DNA of 6,553 nucleotides from Candidatus Altimarinota bacterium (GTDB lineage Bacteria > Patescibacteriota > Gracilibacteria > UBA1369 > LOWO2-01-FULL-3), in the NCBI GenBank assembly GCA_029939035.1, contig JAOZTS010000063.1, forward strand, positions 1 to 6,553, given 5' to 3'. This document shows, one piece after another, positions 5,590 to 6,553 of this stretch (position 1 is the stretch's first letter; the number at the start of each line of letters is the position of its first letter). The translations under genes and the position numbers were made by a program. The notes under the pieces were generated by a model. The model worked only from the letters and a program-made list of their open reading frames with translations, was not told where the DNA came from and made no database searches.

Positions 5590-5626
5590 TATATCAGGTT
5601 GGTATATTTGCTATATCAGGTATACT
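5590..5626 (+). promoter_or_regulatory. Toxin-antitoxin promoter with repeated operator-like sequence
   Basis: The -35-like TTGGTA (5599-5604) and -10 TATACT (5621-5626, 5 of 6 matches) are 16 bases apart; the start would be near 5633. The 10-base sequence TATATCAGGT occurs at 5590-5599 and 5612-5621, exactly 22 bases apart (about two helix turns). GGTATA also recurs at 5601-5606 and 5619-5624. The copies flank and enter the core promoter, where an antitoxin-toxin repressor would be expected to bind. No terminator for the preceding CotH gene was found here. Confidence 0.6.
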
Positions 5627-5657
5627 TACGAATGCATTACAAATTAATGAAAACAGT

Positions 5658-5864
5658 ATGCACTTGCTTCAAGTAAAAATTGATGAAAAGCTGAAGAAAG
5701 CTATAAGAAAAAAAGCTCAGAAATATGGTGTGCCTGATAGTTCACTTATCCGAATTGTCCTGACAAAGTCATTTCTAGAGGAAAAACCTGGAAATGTTTT
5801 TAATGCAGACAGAGACAATAGTGGAAAAGGGATTCTTATCGACGACCTAATTTCAAAATTATAA
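5658..5864 (+). CDS. Ribbon-helix-helix antitoxin of a RelE/ParE-type pair
   Basis: A 68-residue protein. Residues 3-9 (LLQVKID) fit the DNA-contacting strand, 10-23 (EKLKKAIRKKAQKY) the first helix and 26-40 (PDSSLIRIVLTKSFL) the second helix of a ribbon-helix-helix domain. The remaining tail (41-68), with VFNADRDN and LIDDLISKL, would be the toxin-wrapping part. In such systems the dimer neutralises the toxin and represses its own promoter. The stop TAA and the toxin ATG share one base (TAATG), which is a typical coupled arrangement. ATG 5658 was chosen because the ATGs at 5632 and 5647 are in other frames. There is no clear Shine-Dalgarno site. The exact antitoxin family cannot be assigned by eye, and the identification rests partly on the neighbouring toxin. 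Confidence 0.75.
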   Translation: MHLLQVKIDEKLKKAIRKKAQKYGVPDSSLIRIVLTKSFLEEKPGNVFNADRDNSGKGILIDDLISKL

Positions 5865-6100
5865 TGACGAGTAGATTAGAAAAATTCATAAAATCCTTGG
5901 ACAAAAAAACAAAGGATAGGTTAAAGAAAAAGCTGAATTCGATTAAAAGTAATCCTCGCAAAGGAGCAAATATCAAAAGACTTCAAGGTGCTGAAAAAGA
6001 TCTATATAGGCTAAGAACGGGGAAGATCAGGGTGATTTATAAAATAGTTAAAAACGAAGTTCAAATTATAGACATTGATTATAGAGGTAATATTTACTAA
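5864..6100 (+). CDS. RelE/ParE-superfamily toxin
   Basis: A 78-residue basic protein. Two N-terminal helices (3-29, FIKSLDKKTKDRLKKKLNSI) lead into NPRKGANIKRLQG (30-42), then the diagnostic strand pattern DLYRLRTGKIRVIYKI (46-61) and the ending VQIIDIDYRGNIY (66-78). This is the RelE/ParE pattern K-L-x-G, Y-R-L-R-x-G-x-x-R-V-I-Y and x-R-G-x-I/V-Y. RelE-type members cut mRNA on the ribosome and ParE-type members poison gyrase; sequence alone does not decide which. Arg49, Arg51, Arg56, Arg74 and Tyr78 are candidate functional residues. The usual His before Arg-Gly is Tyr73 here. It is full length with no sign of inactivation. It overlaps the antitoxin stop by one base and ends ten bases before the NuoF-like gene. 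Confidence 0.88.
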   Translation: MTSRLEKFIKSLDKKTKDRLKKKLNSIKSNPRKGANIKRLQGAEKDLYRLRTGKIRVIYKIVKNEVQIIDIDYRGNIY

Positions 6101-6110
6101 CATTACCTAC

Positions 6111-6553
6111 ATGAGCAGTTCCATCATTCCTAAACTTATAAAATCAGGTCTGACTGGCAGAGGAGGGGGCGGTTTTCCTACTGGAAAAAAATGGGAACTC
6201 GTGAAAAAGGCTGGAGGAAAAGAGAAATACATTGTATGCAACGGTTCCGAAGGAGAACCGGGCGTGTTCAAGGATAAATATATTTTGCAAAAGCACCCGG
6301 AGATGCTGATAGAAGGAATAGGTCTAGCACTAAATGAGCTAAAAGGCAGTAGCGCATACATTTTCCTAAACAAAGAATATTACGAGAAATTTAAAACAAA
6401 GCTTAAAAAACTTATCAAAAATCTTCCAATAAAATTGGTAAAAAAGAAGGGCGGATACCTATCAGGAGAGGAAACCACTCTACTAAACGAAATAGAAAAT
6501 GCTGAAAGATACGAGCCTCGGCTCAAACCTCCATACCCAACTCAATCTGGTCG
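6111..6553 (+). CDS. NuoF-like NADH dehydrogenase 51-kDa-type flavoprotein, N-terminal 147 residues, 3' end outside the window
   Basis: NuoF-type subunits bind NADH and FMN and pass electrons to iron-sulfur clusters in complex I, in NAD-linked hydrogenases and in formate dehydrogenases. Visible motifs are SGLTGRGGGGFPTGKKW (12-28, FMN/NADH glycine loop), YIVCNGSEGEPGVFKDKYIL (40-59), HPEMLIEGIGLAL (62-74), GGYLSGEETTLLNEIE (114-129) and RLKPPYPTQSG (137-147), in the family order. The C-terminal [4Fe-4S] part is beyond the window. The start at ATG 6111 leaves only eleven residues before the glycine motif, so any N-terminal thioredoxin-like [2Fe-2S] (NuoE-like) domain is absent from this chain. 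A TTG at 6075 in the same frame is a less likely start. The usual N-A-D-E-x-E-P-G is N-G-S-E-G-E-P-G, with Asp replaced by Ser46. No partner subunit is visible, so complex I versus hydrogenase use cannot be decided. Confidence 0.88.
   Translation, partial: MSSSIIPKLIKSGLTGRGGGGFPTGKKWELVKKAGGKEKYIVCNGSEGEPGVFKDKYILQKHPEMLIEGIGLALNELKGSSAYIFLNKEYYEKFKTKLKKLIKNLPIKLVKKKGGYLSGEETTLLNEIENAERYEPRLKPPYPTQSG

Noticed and set aside
5575..5657. Terminator after the CotH gene
   Set aside because: No GC-rich stem with a T-run is present; the stretch is AT-rich and better explained by the toxin-antitoxin promoter.
6107..6373. Minus-strand open frame of 88 codons
   Set aside because: It is the antisense of the NuoF-like gene, which has clear family motifs in the plus frame.

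Overview
The window looks like chromosomal DNA of a Patescibacteria/CPR-type bacterium, possibly a Peregrinibacteria/Gracilibacteria relative. It is moderately AT-rich with very short intergenic gaps and few Shine-Dalgarno sites, and all nine visible stop codons are TAA. Two proteins point the same way: a small two-helix T4SS-pilin-like secreted protein of a type abundant in those genomes, and a degenerate, cysteine-bearing S-layer-homology segment. The lineage is inferred from family flavour; no ribosomal or other phylogenetic marker is present.

Layout from left to right. (1) The 3' end of murB (peptidoglycan precursor synthesis), ending at 269. (2) A single-gene unit for a TrbC/VirB2-like pilin protein (329-712), with a near-consensus promoter (274-302) and a strong intrinsic terminator (735-766). 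(3) A minus-strand pair: a two-domain PRC-barrel protein (1709-1185) followed by a small lipoprotein (1162-779), converging on the pilin terminator. (4) tRNA-Pro(UGG) at 1778-1854 with an encoded CCA; its promoter overlaps head-on with that of the PRC-barrel gene. It is followed by a purine-rich, GCGA-repeating stretch with an inverted repeat. (5) A three-gene cassette with overlapping ends (1951-5574): a DUF4956 membrane protein, a VTC-domain protein (polyphosphate-polymerase fold) and a 783-residue CotH-kinase lipoprotein that also carries an SLH-like region. (6) A type II toxin-antitoxin pair (ribbon-helix-helix antitoxin and RelE/ParE-like toxin, 5658-6100) with a repeat-bearing promoter. 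(7) The 5' part of a NuoF/51-kDa-type FMN- and NADH-binding flavoprotein, running off the right edge.

The most interesting unit is the DUF4956-VTC-CotH cassette. This gene association is known in other bacteria, but its biochemical role is, to my knowledge, unsettled. Predicted topology places a phosphate-polymer-type active site in the cytoplasm, a multi-pass protein in the membrane, and a lipid-anchored kinase-like domain outside. The gene ends overlap by 17 and 34 bases, which suggests coupled production. The SLH-CotH fusion is the least ordinary element and suggests a phosphotransferase held at the cell wall or S-layer. The other genes (cell-wall synthesis, pilin, lipoprotein, PRC-barrel) also lean toward envelope functions, but nothing in the sequence shows that they act together with the cassette.
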